Assembly: GCA_934633985.1 (NCBI GenBank)
Contig: CAKTYU010000008.1
Coordinates: forward strand, 1-64,000
DNA length: 64,000 bases
DNA from: an uncultured Clostridia bacterium
Lineage (GTDB): Bacteria; Bacillota; Clostridia; Christensenellales; CAG-138
Direction of reading: 5' to 3'
The stretch's first letter is position 1, and each line of letters opens with the position of its first letter. The notes under the pieces are model-generated. The model was given only the letters and a program-made list of their open reading frames with translations, made no database searches and was not told the origin of the DNA. The position numbers were made by a program, and so were the translations under genes. Below, piece by piece: positions 43,204 through 51,683 of the stretch.

Positions 43204-43759
43204 AGCACTCTTACCAGTTTGCCCCATGGCGCAAGCCGGTTCCTCCTTAACTTTAATTTTTTTCTTTTCATACATACGGTCGATTTTCCCCACAGCCGTA
43301 CCATACGCTATGTTACAAGATCACTCATCTTTCACACTTTTCGCATTCTAACAGAAAACAGTCCCTTTGTAAAAATACATTTTTGGGTATACTGAGTATA
43401 TTTTTCTTGGTATACATTTGTTGTGCTCTATAAAATATTTTCACTTATTTTTCTAAGCTTTTTAAGAACGGCATCCTTGGCAGCGCCGCTTTTGTTTTGT
43501 ATTTTTTATTCACTTTTTCCGTATAACGGAAAAATATGTCAATGCCCGTACAGCCCTTGCCGGCCCTCAGATCCGGCTGCATCTGCAACGGTATATTCGC
43601 TTTTTCCTTCCAGCAGCCGGCAGCGCCGTGAAAGCATCCGGCTTCTGCAATTAGTAACTAACGCCTGATTCAGTTACATACCAAACCAGGCGTTTGAAAT
43701 TTATTTTTCTATTGTCTGCTTTTTGGCAGGTGCGGCAGCTCCGCCGAGGCTAAGCGCTC
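43204..43759. other. Intergenic region at the right edge of the catabolic block
   Basis: More than 450 bases without a convincing gene. An 81-codon plus-strand frame near 43423-43668 has no ribosome site and composition unlike a gene. Two GTATAC sites (43387-43392 and 43410-43415), 23 bases apart, lie upstream of the shortened amidohydrolase gene and could be operator sites. A hairpin AACGCCTG/CAGGCGTT with a 19-base loop at 43660-43694 followed by a T-rich tract is a possible plus-strand terminator. Confidence 0.5.
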
Positions 43760-44638
43760 CTATTTTTCTTTTTCCTTCATGCAGCGTTTTATCGCCTGAC
43801 CGGAGGGGGTAGCCGCAAGGCCGCCAAGGGCCGTCTCGCGGAACTCCACGGGCATGTGCGTGCCCACGTCGCCCATTGCGTCTATCACCTCGTCCACGGG
43901 TATGCGGCTCTCCACCCCAGCAAGGGCCATATCCGCGGCGCTCACCGCGTCCACCGCGCCTATGACGTTGCGCTTTACGCAGGGCACCTCCACAAGGCCC
44001 GCCACGGGATCGCATATAAGGCCCATGAGGTTCTTCAGCGCCATAGCCACCGCATGGCCTATCTGCGCCCCCGTGCCGCCCTTTATGGCTACCAGCGCCC
44101 CAGCCGCCATGGCCGCAGCGGTGCCTATCTCGGCCTGGCAGCCGCCCGCGGCGCCGGATATGCAGGCCCGGTGCGCTATCACCGCGCCTATGCCGCTGGC
44201 CACATAAAGCGCCTCCAAAAGCTGATGCTGGGTAAGCTCCTCATAATTGCAAAGTGGCAGCAGTACCGCCGGCAGCACCCCGCAGGCCCCCGCGGTGGGC
44301 GCCGCAACTATGCGCCGCATGCATGCGTTTGACTCCGCCATGCTGAGCGCCTCCGCTATTACGTCGCATACGTATCCGCCGGACATCGCCGCGCCGCGCA
44401 TGGCGTATTGGCGCATCTTAATGCCGTCGCCGCCCACCAAGCCGCTGACGCTCCTTCGCGTACCGGTATATGTGTCCGCCGCGTCCTGCATGGCCTGCCA
44501 CGTGATGAGCATCTTTGCCATGGACTGCTTGCGCGTCACCTGCCGCTCCTCCATATCGGACTGCAATACGACCTCCCAGAAGGGTATGTTCTCCCGCTCC
44601 ATCTGGTCAAATATTTCCTTCATCGAATCGAGAGCCAT
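43760..44638 (-). CDS. sdaAA: L-serine ammonia-lyase, Fe-S, alpha subunit
   Basis: A 292-residue subunit of the oxygen-sensitive two-subunit L-serine dehydratase that yields pyruvate and ammonia. Cysteines expected to hold the 4Fe-4S cluster are visible in APTAGACGVLP, HRACISGAAGGCQAEIG and the CDPVAGLVEVPC segment. The N-terminal PFWEVVLQSD is family-like. It overlaps the beta subunit gene by 32 bases. Codon use is again host-like (ATA rich). Confidence 0.94.
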   Translation of the reverse strand: MALDSMKEIFDQMERENIPFWEVVLQSDMEERQVTRKQSMAKMLITWQAMQDAADTYTGTRRSVSGLVGGDGIKMRQYAMRGAAMSGGYVCDVIAEALSMAESNACMRRIVAAPTAGACGVLPAVLLPLCNYEELTQHQLLEALYVASGIGAVIAHRACISGAAGGCQAEIGTAAAMAAGALVAIKGGTGAQIGHAVAMALKNLMGLICDPVAGLVEVPCVKRNVIGAVDAVSAADMALAGVESRIPVDEVIDAMGDVGTHMPVEFRETALGGLAATPSGQAIKRCMKEKEK

Positions 44639-45308
44639 CGTCCTCTTCCTCCTTGTCGTAATAGGTCACGGAAATTATTCCGGGAAGGTCGTTCAAAAAC
44701 TCCACCTGATTGGGCTTTACGTGCTGATCCGTCTCTATGACCATAAGGGCGTCGCCTCCCCGCTTATGGCGGCAAAGGCTCATGTTGGCCAGATTTACCC
44801 TCAGTTGGCTGAGTATGGACGTAACCGCTGCCACCGCGCCGTTCTCGTCCTGATTGCGTATGACGAGGGTGTTGAAATTGCCGGTAAAGCTCACGTCTAT
44901 GCCGTCCAGCTTGTTTACGACTATCCTGCCGCCGCCTATGGAGGAGGCCTGCATGACAAGCTGCTTGCCGTCTGCGCCCGTAAGCTCTATCACCGCAGTA
45001 TTCGGGTGCGCATCCCGCAGCGCAACAGTATCTATTTCATATTTTAAGCCCCTCTCCTTCGCCTCGTCGAAAGCGAAGGGTATGTGGCTGTCGTCAGGTT
45101 TCATGCCCAGCAGCCCTCCAACTATGGCGCGGTCGGTGCCGTGGCCCTTGCCGGTTTCTGCAAACGAGCCGTGAAGATGTATCCTCGTCTCCGCGGGCTC
45201 GCTGCCCAGCAGCGTGCGGGCCATGTTGCCCATGCGCGCGGCGCCGGCCGTATGCGAGCTTGACGGGCCTATCATCACCGGCCCCAATATGTCAAAAATG
45301 TTCGCCAT
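44607..45308 (-). CDS. sdaAB: L-serine ammonia-lyase, Fe-S, beta subunit
   Basis: A 233-residue subunit. N-terminal ILGPVMIGPSSSHTAGAARMG is the serine-binding signature. An ACT domain at about 150-220 (LVIRNQDENGAVAAVTSIL, ALMVIETDQ) probably senses an amino acid. Its 3-prime end overlaps sdaAA by 32 bases, giving coupled translation. Preceded by an extended -10 promoter. Confidence 0.94.
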   Translation of the reverse strand: MANIFDILGPVMIGPSSSHTAGAARMGNMARTLLGSEPAETRIHLHGSFAETGKGHGTDRAIVGGLLGMKPDDSHIPFAFDEAKERGLKYEIDTVALRDAHPNTAVIELTGADGKQLVMQASSIGGGRIVVNKLDGIDVSFTGNFNTLVIRNQDENGAVAAVTSILSQLRVNLANMSLCRHKRGGDALMVIETDQHVKPNQVEFLNDLPGIISVTYYDKEEEDDGSRFDEGNI

Positions 45309-45343
45309 GCTTTATCCCCCGCAAAAAATATAGAATATTTATA

Positions 45344-45352
45344 ATTATACCA
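45344..45352 (-). promoter_or_regulatory. Extended -10 promoter of sdaAB-sdaAA
   Basis: Minus-strand TGGTATAAT fits the TGnTATAAT extended -10. The -35 is weak because a terminator hairpin occupies that position. Confidence 0.6.
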
Positions 45353-45361
45353 TACAAAAGC

Positions 45362-45387
45362 ATTGAGCGGCACCCGTGCCGCTCAAT
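45362..45387 (-). terminator. Terminator of the P-loop-like gene
   Basis: Arms ATTGAGCGGCAC and GTGCCGCTCAAT pair almost end to end. On the minus strand the stem is followed by GCTTTTG. It ends the 45418-45825 transcript directly before the sdaAB promoter. Confidence 0.65.
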
Positions 45388-45417
45388 TCCGTATAATTTA
45401 TAATAATATGAATGTTC

Positions 45418-45825
45418 TCACACATATTTTTTCAGGTAAGAGGGCATCTCTCCCCCATCTTCGCTGACGCCTATGAATATTTCTATGCCGCTCCTGTCAG
45501 CAAAATCCTGTATCTGCGCGAACATCGCTTCCAGCTCGTTAAGCGGGTGCTTTACCAGCTTTCTGAAGCCATCCACATATATCTTCTGGAGGTCGAAGTC
45601 CTGAGCCGCTATGCCCGCAAGGAATCCGTAAAACATCTTGGGGCTGTTGATATTATAGTGTCCCGCGTCTATAAAGCGTATCGCATGCTTGAGATCGAAA
45701 AGATATTGGCCCTCCGCGTCAATAAATACCACGCTGCCCTGAGTTTCATTTACCGAGTCGTTTGCCATTTGTATAATGCGCTTTGAATTGCCCGTCCCCT
45801 TTTCGCCAAAGATGACACGAACCAC
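45418..45825 (-). CDS. Small P-loop-like protein of unknown function
   Basis: A 135-residue protein starting with GTG behind GAGGAGG. The N-terminus VIFGEKGTGNSKRI looks like a Walker A loop in which the usual Lys-Ser/Thr is Asn-Ser. VVFIDAEGQYLFDL may be the Walker B strand. The rest is helical with an IYVDGF strand. Similar small ATPase-like proteins are common in Clostridia without known role. With the loop Lys shifted, ATP hydrolysis is uncertain. Monocistronic, between metK and the serine dehydratase genes. Confidence 0.65.
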   Translation of the reverse strand: MVRVIFGEKGTGNSKRIIQMANDSVNETQGSVVFIDAEGQYLFDLKHAIRFIDAGHYNINSPKMFYGFLAGIAAQDFDLQKIYVDGFRKLVKHPLNELEAMFAQIQDFADRSGIEIFIGVSEDGGEMPSYLKKYV

Positions 45826-45952
45826 TGATACTTCCTCCTCTTCTTTATTTATATATTTTGATATATATCCATATATAGATTATAACCTTAAAGGGGCCCG
45901 GTAATCAACTTCGCCGGGCCTCTTTTTTCAAAACATTTGCAATTATGTGCAA

Positions 45953-47125
45953 TTATGCTTTTTTCAGCGCCTCCGCCATGTCGGTATGCTCCCAGGGAAG
46001 GTCTATATCCGTCCTGCCGAAGTGGCCGTAAGCCGCCGTCCTTCCGTAAATGGGCCTCCGCAGGCTAAGCCGCTCTATTATGGCCTCCGGCCTGAAGTCG
46101 AAGCACCTGAGGAGCCTTTGCTGTATCTCGTCGTCGGGTATTATTCCGGTGCCCTTCGTGTCGATGTATACGGATACCGGCTCCGCCACGCCTATGGCAT
46201 AGGCTATCTGTATCTCGCAGCGCCTTGCAAGCCCCGCCGCCACTATGTTCTTGGCGGCATAGCGCGCGGCATAGGCTGCGCTCCTGTCCACCTTGGTGGG
46301 ATCCTTGCCGGAGAACGCGCCGCCGCCGTGCGGTACGTATCCGCCATAGGTATCTACTATTATCTTGCGCCCGGTGAGGCCGCTGTCTCCCTTGGGGCCG
46401 CCTATCACGAAGCGGCCGGTGGGGTTCACGAATATCTTTGTTTCCGGGGTGAGGTACTTTTCGGGTATTACCTTCAAAATCACCTTTTCCCTTATATCCC
46501 TGCGGAGCTGCTCCATTGGGATCTCCGGGTCGTGCTGGGCGGAAAGCACCACCGCGTCTATGGATACCGGCCTGCCCTCCTCATAGCTTACCGTGACCTG
46601 GCTCTTGCCGTCCGGCCTGAGATAGCTAAGCTCGCCGCTCTTGCGCGCCTCCGTAAGGCGCATGGTGAGCTTGTGGGAAAGGGCTATCGGCAACGGCATA
46701 AGCTCCTCTGTCTCGTCGCAGGCGAAGCCGAACATCATGCCCTGATCCCCCGCGCCGGTGGAAAAGAGCCTGTCGCCGTCCCCGTCCTTGGCCTCGAGGG
46801 ACTTGTCCACTCCCATGGCTATATCGGGAGACTGTGCATCCAGCTTTACTATCAGCTCAAGCTCGTTGCAGTCAAAGCCGTATTCCGGCTTGTTGTAGCC
46901 TATGCCGTCTATGGTGCGGCGTATTATGTCCTTAACATCCACGCTGCCCTTTGAGGTTATCTCACCCATCACCATTACGGTGCCGGTGGTGGCGGCGCAC
47001 TCGCAGGCCACGCGTGAATGAGGATCCTGCTCAAGATATGCGTCCAGCACCGCGTCGGATATGCTGTCGCATACCTTATCGGGATGTCCCTCTGTAACCG
47101 ATTCAGATGTAAAAAGCCGCTTCAT
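45953..47125 (-). CDS. metK: S-adenosylmethionine synthase
   Basis: Makes S-adenosylmethionine from methionine and ATP in the cytoplasm. At 390 residues the length is typical. Signatures: FTSESVTEGHPDKVCDSISDAVLD, GAGDQGMMFGFA (P-loop-like), GPKGDSGLTGRKIIVDTYGG and the GGGAFSGKDPTKVDRSAAY stretch. It is controlled by the SAM-I riboswitch directly upstream, a feedback loop on its own product. Confidence 0.97.
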   Translation of the reverse strand: MKRLFTSESVTEGHPDKVCDSISDAVLDAYLEQDPHSRVACECAATTGTVMVMGEITSKGSVDVKDIIRRTIDGIGYNKPEYGFDCNELELIVKLDAQSPDIAMGVDKSLEAKDGDGDRLFSTGAGDQGMMFGFACDETEELMPLPIALSHKLTMRLTEARKSGELSYLRPDGKSQVTVSYEEGRPVSIDAVVLSAQHDPEIPMEQLRRDIREKVILKVIPEKYLTPETKIFVNPTGRFVIGGPKGDSGLTGRKIIVDTYGGYVPHGGGAFSGKDPTKVDRSAAYAARYAAKNIVAAGLARRCEIQIAYAIGVAEPVSVYIDTKGTGIIPDDEIQQRLLRCFDFRPEAIIERLSLRRPIYGRTAAYGHFGRTDIDLPWEHTDMAEALKKA

Positions 47126-47156
47126 TGATTCAAAATTCCTCCGAATAAAAAATTAA

Positions 47157-47178
47157 AACCTCATACGCAGATGAGGTT
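47157..47178 (-). terminator. Intrinsic terminator of the SAM-I riboswitch
   Basis: Arms AACCTCAT and ATGAGGTT with a 6-base loop, followed on the minus strand by TTAATTTTTTATT and then the metK ribosome site. Confidence 0.85.
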
Positions 47179-47182
47179 CACT

Positions 47183-47292
47183 TTTCGTTAGCTCATCTTC
47201 CGGCGTATCGCCGACGGAATTGGCACCTTGCCGCTGCGGGCAGGTTGCCGGGTTTCACAGGGCCGTTCCCTCAACCACTCTTGATAAGGCAT
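47183..47292 (-). ncRNA. SAM-I (S-box) riboswitch
   Basis: On the minus strand the S-box blocks appear in order: CTTATCAAGAGTGG, GAGGGA, GGCCCTGTGAAACCCGG, CAACCTGCC, GGCAAGGTGCCAATTCC, and GGAAGATGAG at the 3-prime side. The metK terminator follows. When S-adenosylmethionine is bound, the terminator should form and metK transcription stop. Confidence 0.93.
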
Positions 47293-47310
47293 ATTCGGTT
47301 TTCGCGGTAT

Positions 47311-47340
47311 ATATTAGCACAAACTATTGCGTTGCGTCAA
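47311..47340 (-). promoter_or_regulatory. Promoter of the metK riboswitch transcript
   Basis: Minus-strand TTGACG (47340-47335) and TAATAT (47316-47311) with an 18-base spacer. Its -35 overlaps the -35 of the divergent ttcA-like gene. Confidence 0.7.
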
Positions 47341-47361
47341 TAGTCTCTTTTGGGTTATAAT
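47332..47361 (+). promoter_or_regulatory. Promoter of the ttcA-like gene
   Basis: TTGCGT (47332-47337) and TATAAT (47356-47361), 18-base spacer. It shares three bases of -35 with the divergent metK promoter, so polymerase binding to the two should be mutually exclusive. Confidence 0.7.
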
Positions 47362-47397
47362 GTTTCGTATATCGTTATTTGAAAGGTATTTTTATTT

Positions 47398-48177
47398 ATG
47401 AAGCGTGTTCTCGGCTGTATAAGGCGCGCCGACGAAAGGTACCGCATGATACACCCCGGCGACAAGGTATGCGTCGGCGTATCCGGCGGCAAGGACAGCC
47501 TGCTGCTGCTCTACGGCCTCAAGCTATATCGGAATTTCTGCCACACTCCCTTTGAACTTATAGGCGTGATGCTGGATCTCGGCATATCTGATCAGGACTA
47601 TCAGCCCGTTGCGGACTTTGCCGAATCCATAGGCGTGCCCTTTGAGATACTCAAGACGGACATAGGCGACGTCGTATTTAACATACGCAAAGAGTCCCAC
47701 CCCTGTGCCCTGTGCGCCAAGTTCCGCCGCGGCGCGCTTAACGACTACGCCCACGCCCACGGCTGCAACGTCGTGGCCCTGGGCCACAACCGCGACGACG
47801 TGATAGAGACCTTCTTTATGAGCCTGCTCTATGAGAGCCGCCTTAACACCTTCGGCCCCGTGACATATCTGGACAGGCAGCAGGTGTCTGTGATACGCCC
47901 GCTGATATTCCTGCCGGAAAAGTACGCCCTTTCCGTGGCAAAGCGGCTGGATATGCCCATCCGCAAGCCCAACTGCCCCGTGGCCGGGCACACCAAGCGG
48001 GAGGAGATGAAGGAGATAATACGCTATCTTACCAAGCTGATGCCGGATGCGGACGAGCGCATAATGACCGCCATATCTGACACCCATAAGTACGGCATGT
48101 GGGACAGGCTCAAGCTGCCCCCATGGAACGACCGGCCCATCGGGGTAGAGCTTTTCAAGGAGGGCAAAAGGCCATGA
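47398..48177 (+). CDS. TtcA-family tRNA thiolation ATPase
   Basis: A 259-residue PP-loop protein of the TtcA/TtuA group that adds sulfur to tRNA using ATP and an Fe-S cluster. PP-loop VGVSGGKDSLLLL at about 27-39, the CxxC motif HPCALCAKFRRG (about 101-112), GHNRDDVIETFFM, and a third Cys in RKPNCPVAGHTKRE. In TtcA the three cysteines hold the cluster. The exact tRNA base cannot be decided. GAAAGG precedes the ATG. It overlaps the DUF1294 gene by 4 bases. Confidence 0.88.
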   Translation: MKRVLGCIRRADERYRMIHPGDKVCVGVSGGKDSLLLLYGLKLYRNFCHTPFELIGVMLDLGISDQDYQPVADFAESIGVPFEILKTDIGDVVFNIRKESHPCALCAKFRRGALNDYAHAHGCNVVALGHNRDDVIETFFMSLLYESRLNTFGPVTYLDRQQVSVIRPLIFLPEKYALSVAKRLDMPIRKPNCPVAGHTKREEMKEIIRYLTKLMPDADERIMTAISDTHKYGMWDRLKLPPWNDRPIGVELFKEGKRP

Positions 48178-48470
48178 GGACGCCCCTTAGCGGCATAAGC
48201 ATAATTATAATATGGTGCTCCATAATGTCCTTCGCATGCTTCATGGCTATGGGCATAGACAAGCTAAAGGCCCGCGCAAGAAAGTGGCGCATACCCGAGC
48301 GGACGCTTTTTCTTCTTGCGGCGCTGGGCGGCGCGCTTGGGGGCATGCTCGGCATGATGGCCTTCCGCCACAAGACCAGGCATGACTCCTTCGTGATAGG
48401 CATGCCGCTGCTGCTGTTGCTCAATATCGCCTGCATAGCCGGCATTATATGCTTTGCCATGTGCGGCTAA
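48174..48470 (+). CDS. DUF1294 family membrane protein
   Basis: A 98-residue protein with three hydrophobic segments and the DUF1294 pattern MGIDKLKARARKWRIPERTLFLLAALGGALGGMLGM, followed by RHKTRH. The ATG at 48174 overlaps the previous stop as ATGA and has AAGGAGGGC upstream. Function unknown. Confidence 0.85.
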   Translation: MRTPLSGISIIIIWCSIMSFACFMAMGIDKLKARARKWRIPERTLFLLAALGGALGGMLGMMAFRHKTRHDSFVIGMPLLLLLNIACIAGIICFAMCG

Positions 48471-48982
48471 GGCATACCCATTTGTTTTTGCCTCTCTGCC
48501 CTGTCCCGCCATATTATCCACTCCGCCGCCGGACGTATGTTTTCTTCGGATACAAAGTCGCAGCCCTTCTGCATAAGCTCAAGCATGGCGGCGGCTCCTG
48601 CGCTCGCCGCAGCGCCGTCCATCGCCCCCTTTAGCATCAGCCTGTGTATGGGACTCAGCTTATCCTTATCAAAGGCGCCGCGGGCGTAGAATACCCTTAT
48701 GCGGCTGTCGTTGACGCCGGTGTTCCTTCTAATTTTAAATGCGGTATCCTCCCCCGCCTCCTCCAGCCCCACGGCGCACACCCCAGCTATGCGGAGCCTT
48801 GCCGCCGCGCAGCGGTATCCCCTTATGCGCCCATCCATAACGCAGCCCATATAAAAGCTCTCACCGTCGGGGGCAGCTGCACCCTGCAGCGGCAGCGCGG
48901 GCACGCCCACGGCCTTGGATAAAAGCTCCGCATATCGCCGGGTGCTTCCGTAATCGCTTCGATATATTATAGACCTTATCAT
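48467..48982 (-). CDS. Flavodoxin-domain protein
   Basis: A 171-residue protein starting IIYRSDYGSTRRYAELLSKAVG, the FMN-phosphate loop pattern of flavodoxin and HemG-like flavodoxin-domain proteins. Later parts are divergent and contain a basic central region. An upstream ATG would add 11 residues, but GGAGAGGGG fixes the start at 48982. Its stop overlaps the convergent DUF1294 gene by 4 bases. Likely a cytoplasmic electron carrier or quinone-dependent oxidase relative. Confidence 0.65.
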   Translation of the reverse strand: MIRSIIYRSDYGSTRRYAELLSKAVGVPALPLQGAAAPDGESFYMGCVMDGRIRGYRCAAARLRIAGVCAVGLEEAGEDTAFKIRRNTGVNDSRIRVFYARGAFDKDKLSPIHRLMLKGAMDGAAASAGAAAMLELMQKGCDFVSEENIRPAAEWIIWRDRAERQKQMGMP

Positions 48983-49032
48983 AAAAAACACCCCTCTCCG
49001 GCTTATACTGCCCAAGGGGGGTCGTTTTTATT

Positions 49033-49527
49033 TTAAAGCGCCTTGACTGAGCTGTTTTTGTAAACGTTGAAGCGGTACTTGAGTCCGCCATGCTCCCTTT
49101 GCTCGCCCCGCTCCTCCAAGCTCCAAGCCGGTATATTTTGTATATCCGGAAAGAAGCAGTCGGCGCAGCCCCACGCCTCCACCTCTGTCACATACGCCCT
49201 TTCGCAGTGATCCAGCAGCATCCCGTAGATGCTCTCGCCGCCTATCACGAAGGCCCATTCCCCGCCTATCGCCCGCTTCAGCTCGTCTATGCTGCTCACG
49301 GCACAGACCCCCATCGGCACGCTGTCCTTTTTGCGGGTAAACACTATGTTGCGGCGGTTCTCCAGTGGCCTGCCCCCCGGCAGCGACTCCAGCGTTTTCC
49401 GGCCCATTATTACGGTATTGCTTAGGGTCATGCGCCTGAAATACGCCATATCCTCCGGTATGCGAAAGAGCAGCCCGCCGTCCCTTCCTATCCCGTTGCT
49501 TTTATCGACGCATACTATAATATCCAT
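49033..49527 (-). CDS. folA: Dihydrofolate reductase
   Basis: A 164-residue enzyme reducing dihydrofolate to tetrahydrofolate with NADPH. NGIGRDGGLLFRIPEDMAYFRRMT contains the active-site acidic residue (Glu in PEDM), with the NADPH motifs VIMGRKTLESLPG and FVIGGESIYGMLL. It lies 3 bases after thyA, whose reaction produces the dihydrofolate. Ends with LKYRFNVYK, as in the family. Confidence 0.95.
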   Translation of the reverse strand: MDIIVCVDKSNGIGRDGGLLFRIPEDMAYFRRMTLSNTVIMGRKTLESLPGGRPLENRRNIVFTRKKDSVPMGVCAVSSIDELKRAIGGEWAFVIGGESIYGMLLDHCERAYVTEVEAWGCADCFFPDIQNIPAWSLEERGEQREHGGLKYRFNVYKNSSVKAL

Positions 49528-49530
49528 AGG

Positions 49531-50361
49531 CTACACCGCAACGGGTATCCTGCCCACGCCGCCGTGGGGCTCGTACCCCTCAAGGGAGAAGCTGTCCACG
49601 GTGAACTTATAGAAGTCGTTGATGCTCTTATCCATGACGAGCCTCGGCGCCTCCAGGGGCCGGCGGGAGATAAGCTCCTCCACCAGCGGCAGGTGCCTGT
49701 CGTAAATGTGCGCGTCCGCTATCACGTGCATTAGCGTCCCCGCCTCAAGGCCGCTCACCTGGGCCATCATGTGAACCAATACCGCATACTGGCACACGTT
49801 CCAGTTGTTTGCCACCAGCATATCCTGAGAGCGCTGATTCAGTATGGCGTTCAGCCTATTGCCGGACACGTTGAAGGTCATGCTGTAAGCGCAGGGATAG
49901 AGCCGCATTTCGGAAAGGTCCGAGTGGTTGTATATGTTGGATATTATCCTTCGGGAGCCGGGGCTGTGCTTCAGGTCGTAAAGTATCCTGTCCACCTGAT
50001 CCATCTCGCCCTCGGCATAGCGGTGCTTTATCCCAAGCTGATAGCCGTATGCCTTGCCTATGCTGCCGCTTTCGTCCGCCCATGCGTCCCATATATGGCT
50101 GTTCAGGTCATGTATGTTGTTTGACTTCTTCTGCCATATCCATAAAAGCTCGTCTATGGCGTTCCTGAAGCCTGTCCTGCGCAGCGTCATAATGGGAAAC
50201 TCCTGCGACAGGTCATAGCGGTTCACCACGCCGAAGAGCTTTACTGTGTGCGCGGGGGAACCGTCCTCCCACCTCGGGCGCACCGGCCTGTCTGTATCCC
50301 ACACGCCGTTTGATATTATATCCCTGCAATTTTCTATGAATATCCTGTCTGCGATGCTCAT
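49531..50361 (-). CDS. thyA: Thymidylate synthase
   Basis: A 276-residue ThyA. It transfers a methylene group from tetrahydrofolate to dUMP, yielding dTMP and dihydrofolate. Catalytic Cys is in RLYPCAYSMTF, with the QRSQDMLVANNWNVCQYAVLVHMMA nucleotide and folate-binding stretch and DAHIYDRH. Arg in SPGSRRIISNIYN is the phosphate ligand region. Operon with folA. The folate supply theme continues with the folT riboswitch gene at 18.3 kb. Confidence 0.95.
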   Translation of the reverse strand: MSIADRIFIENCRDIISNGVWDTDRPVRPRWEDGSPAHTVKLFGVVNRYDLSQEFPIMTLRRTGFRNAIDELLWIWQKKSNNIHDLNSHIWDAWADESGSIGKAYGYQLGIKHRYAEGEMDQVDRILYDLKHSPGSRRIISNIYNHSDLSEMRLYPCAYSMTFNVSGNRLNAILNQRSQDMLVANNWNVCQYAVLVHMMAQVSGLEAGTLMHVIADAHIYDRHLPLVEELISRRPLEAPRLVMDKSINDFYKFTVDSFSLEGYEPHGGVGRIPVAV

Positions 50362-50645
50362 GGGGCAAGCTCCTTTATTTTCTTATTTTTTATTATCCAT
50401 CAAATGCCGGCGCATTGCAAGGTGCTATTCCTCCGCCGCGCTCCGGCGGCTGATAAAAGGCTAAAAAAGTGCGCGGTTTGTGCGACCTTCTTCGGCGCAG
50501 TACCCTTATAGGTATCCATAGCCGTTTTTCGTATTGATTGGGCCCGCGTCTTGCACTAAGCTTTAATTTACAAACGTTTGTTCGTTATATTTCCTTCGCT
50601 ATCGCTCCGCGAAGGGCTTATAAATTCAAAGCAGGAGGTTTCAAT
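50362..50645. promoter_or_regulatory. Divergent region with an SOS-box-like palindrome
   Basis: 284 bases. A GC hairpin CCGCCG/CGGCGG lies near 50430-50450. The palindrome CAAACGTTTG (50571-50580), read on the minus strand together with flanking bases as CGAACAAACGTTTG (50584-50571), matches 13 of 14 positions of the Gram-positive LexA box. It is 62 bases upstream of the baseplate/collagen-like gene. No clear promoter was found around it. Confidence 0.4.
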
Positions 50646-51674
50646 ATGTCAGTAAACAAGGTGTTCGACGTTGATCTCGATATCAAAAGGCCCACATCGC
50701 ACAGGGATTTTACCGTGGTGAACGGGGACAACGGCAACAGGATAAGCATTACCCTAATGGACGGCGACGATCCGGTAGACCTTACGGGCTGCAGGATAAT
50801 CGCCGCATTTTCCCGCCCGGACGGCTCCACCTCGCTGCAGGACAGCGGGGCGCAAGAGGGCGGCGTTACGGTCTCGTCCGGCGACGCCTCCAAGGTGGAG
50901 ATCGACCTTTTTCCCGCCTCCTTTTCGCCCGGCGTGGTGGAGTGCGAGCTTCAGGTATACTCCGACGCTTCCCTCTCCACCCTCGTCACCACAGCCCGCT
51001 TCAACTTCATCTGCCGGGAGGCAATAGTAAACGGCGCCACCGTGCAGGCCGCTGCCGAATACCCTCTGCTCAAGGCCATGCAGGAGGAGCTTGCCTCCCT
51101 CGCAGAGTCGCTGAACGGGCTTATGGAGGGCGCCGAGGCAGCCGAGGAGGGCAGGCAGGCGGCGGAAAGCAGCCGCGAGGCGCTTTACGGCAAGCTCTCG
51201 AGGCTCCGGGCGACGGTCTCCATGCTGCAAAGCGGCGACGACCCCACCGCCGCCATAACCGAGACCGATGGGGCCAAGGTGTTGGAGCTGGGCATACCCG
51301 CAGTGCCCCATGGGCCTAAGGGGGATACAGGGCCCCGTGGGCCTAAGGGGGATACAGGCCCACAGGGGCCGCAGGGCGAGGCCGGCCCCGTCTCCATATT
51401 CCAACGCATCGAGCTTTCCGCCCCCGCCTCGGTGGAGCTTAACGACGAGTGCGAATACTACCTGACGGACGTGGGCGACGTCGCCTTTACCTACCCGCCT
51501 GATGCGTATTTCGAGTGCTGGATAAGCCTTGGCCTTTCCCCTGCGGAGAGCCATGCCGTCACGTTCCCCGGCAGCACCTCGTATATCGGCGGCGCGCCGG
51601 AATGGGAGGCCTCGGCGCGATACGAGATATCCGTAAAGGATAAGGTAGCCATAATCAAGAAAATAGGCGAATAA
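50646..51674 (+). CDS. Phage baseplate (BppU-like) domain protein with collagen-like repeats
   Basis: A 342-residue protein. Residues 1-125 resemble the N-terminal domain of lactococcal-type phage baseplate protein BppU (DFTVVNGDNGNRISITLMDGDDPVDLTGCRI). A coiled coil follows at about 150-190. Eight Gly-X-Y triplets lie at about 225-250 (GPKGDTGPRGPKGDTGP...), then a beta-rich C-terminal domain that is probably a receptor-binding or trimer tip. GGAGG at 50634-50638 fixes the ATG at 50646. The open frame extends 36 codons upstream. No other phage gene is nearby. It could be a domesticated tail-fibre part or a surface adhesin, though no signal peptide is seen. Confidence 0.8.
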   Translation: MSVNKVFDVDLDIKRPTSHRDFTVVNGDNGNRISITLMDGDDPVDLTGCRIIAAFSRPDGSTSLQDSGAQEGGVTVSSGDASKVEIDLFPASFSPGVVECELQVYSDASLSTLVTTARFNFICREAIVNGATVQAAAEYPLLKAMQEELASLAESLNGLMEGAEAAEEGRQAAESSREALYGKLSRLRATVSMLQSGDDPTAAITETDGAKVLELGIPAVPHGPKGDTGPRGPKGDTGPQGPQGEAGPVSIFQRIELSAPASVELNDECEYYLTDVGDVAFTYPPDAYFECWISLGLSPAESHAVTFPGSTSYIGGAPEWEASARYEISVKDKVAIIKKIGE

Positions 51675-51683
51675 AAAAATCGT

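Noticed and set aside
43423..43668. An 81-codon plus-strand frame in the gap before sdaAA
   Set aside because: No ribosome site, low-complexity start and no recognisable fold.
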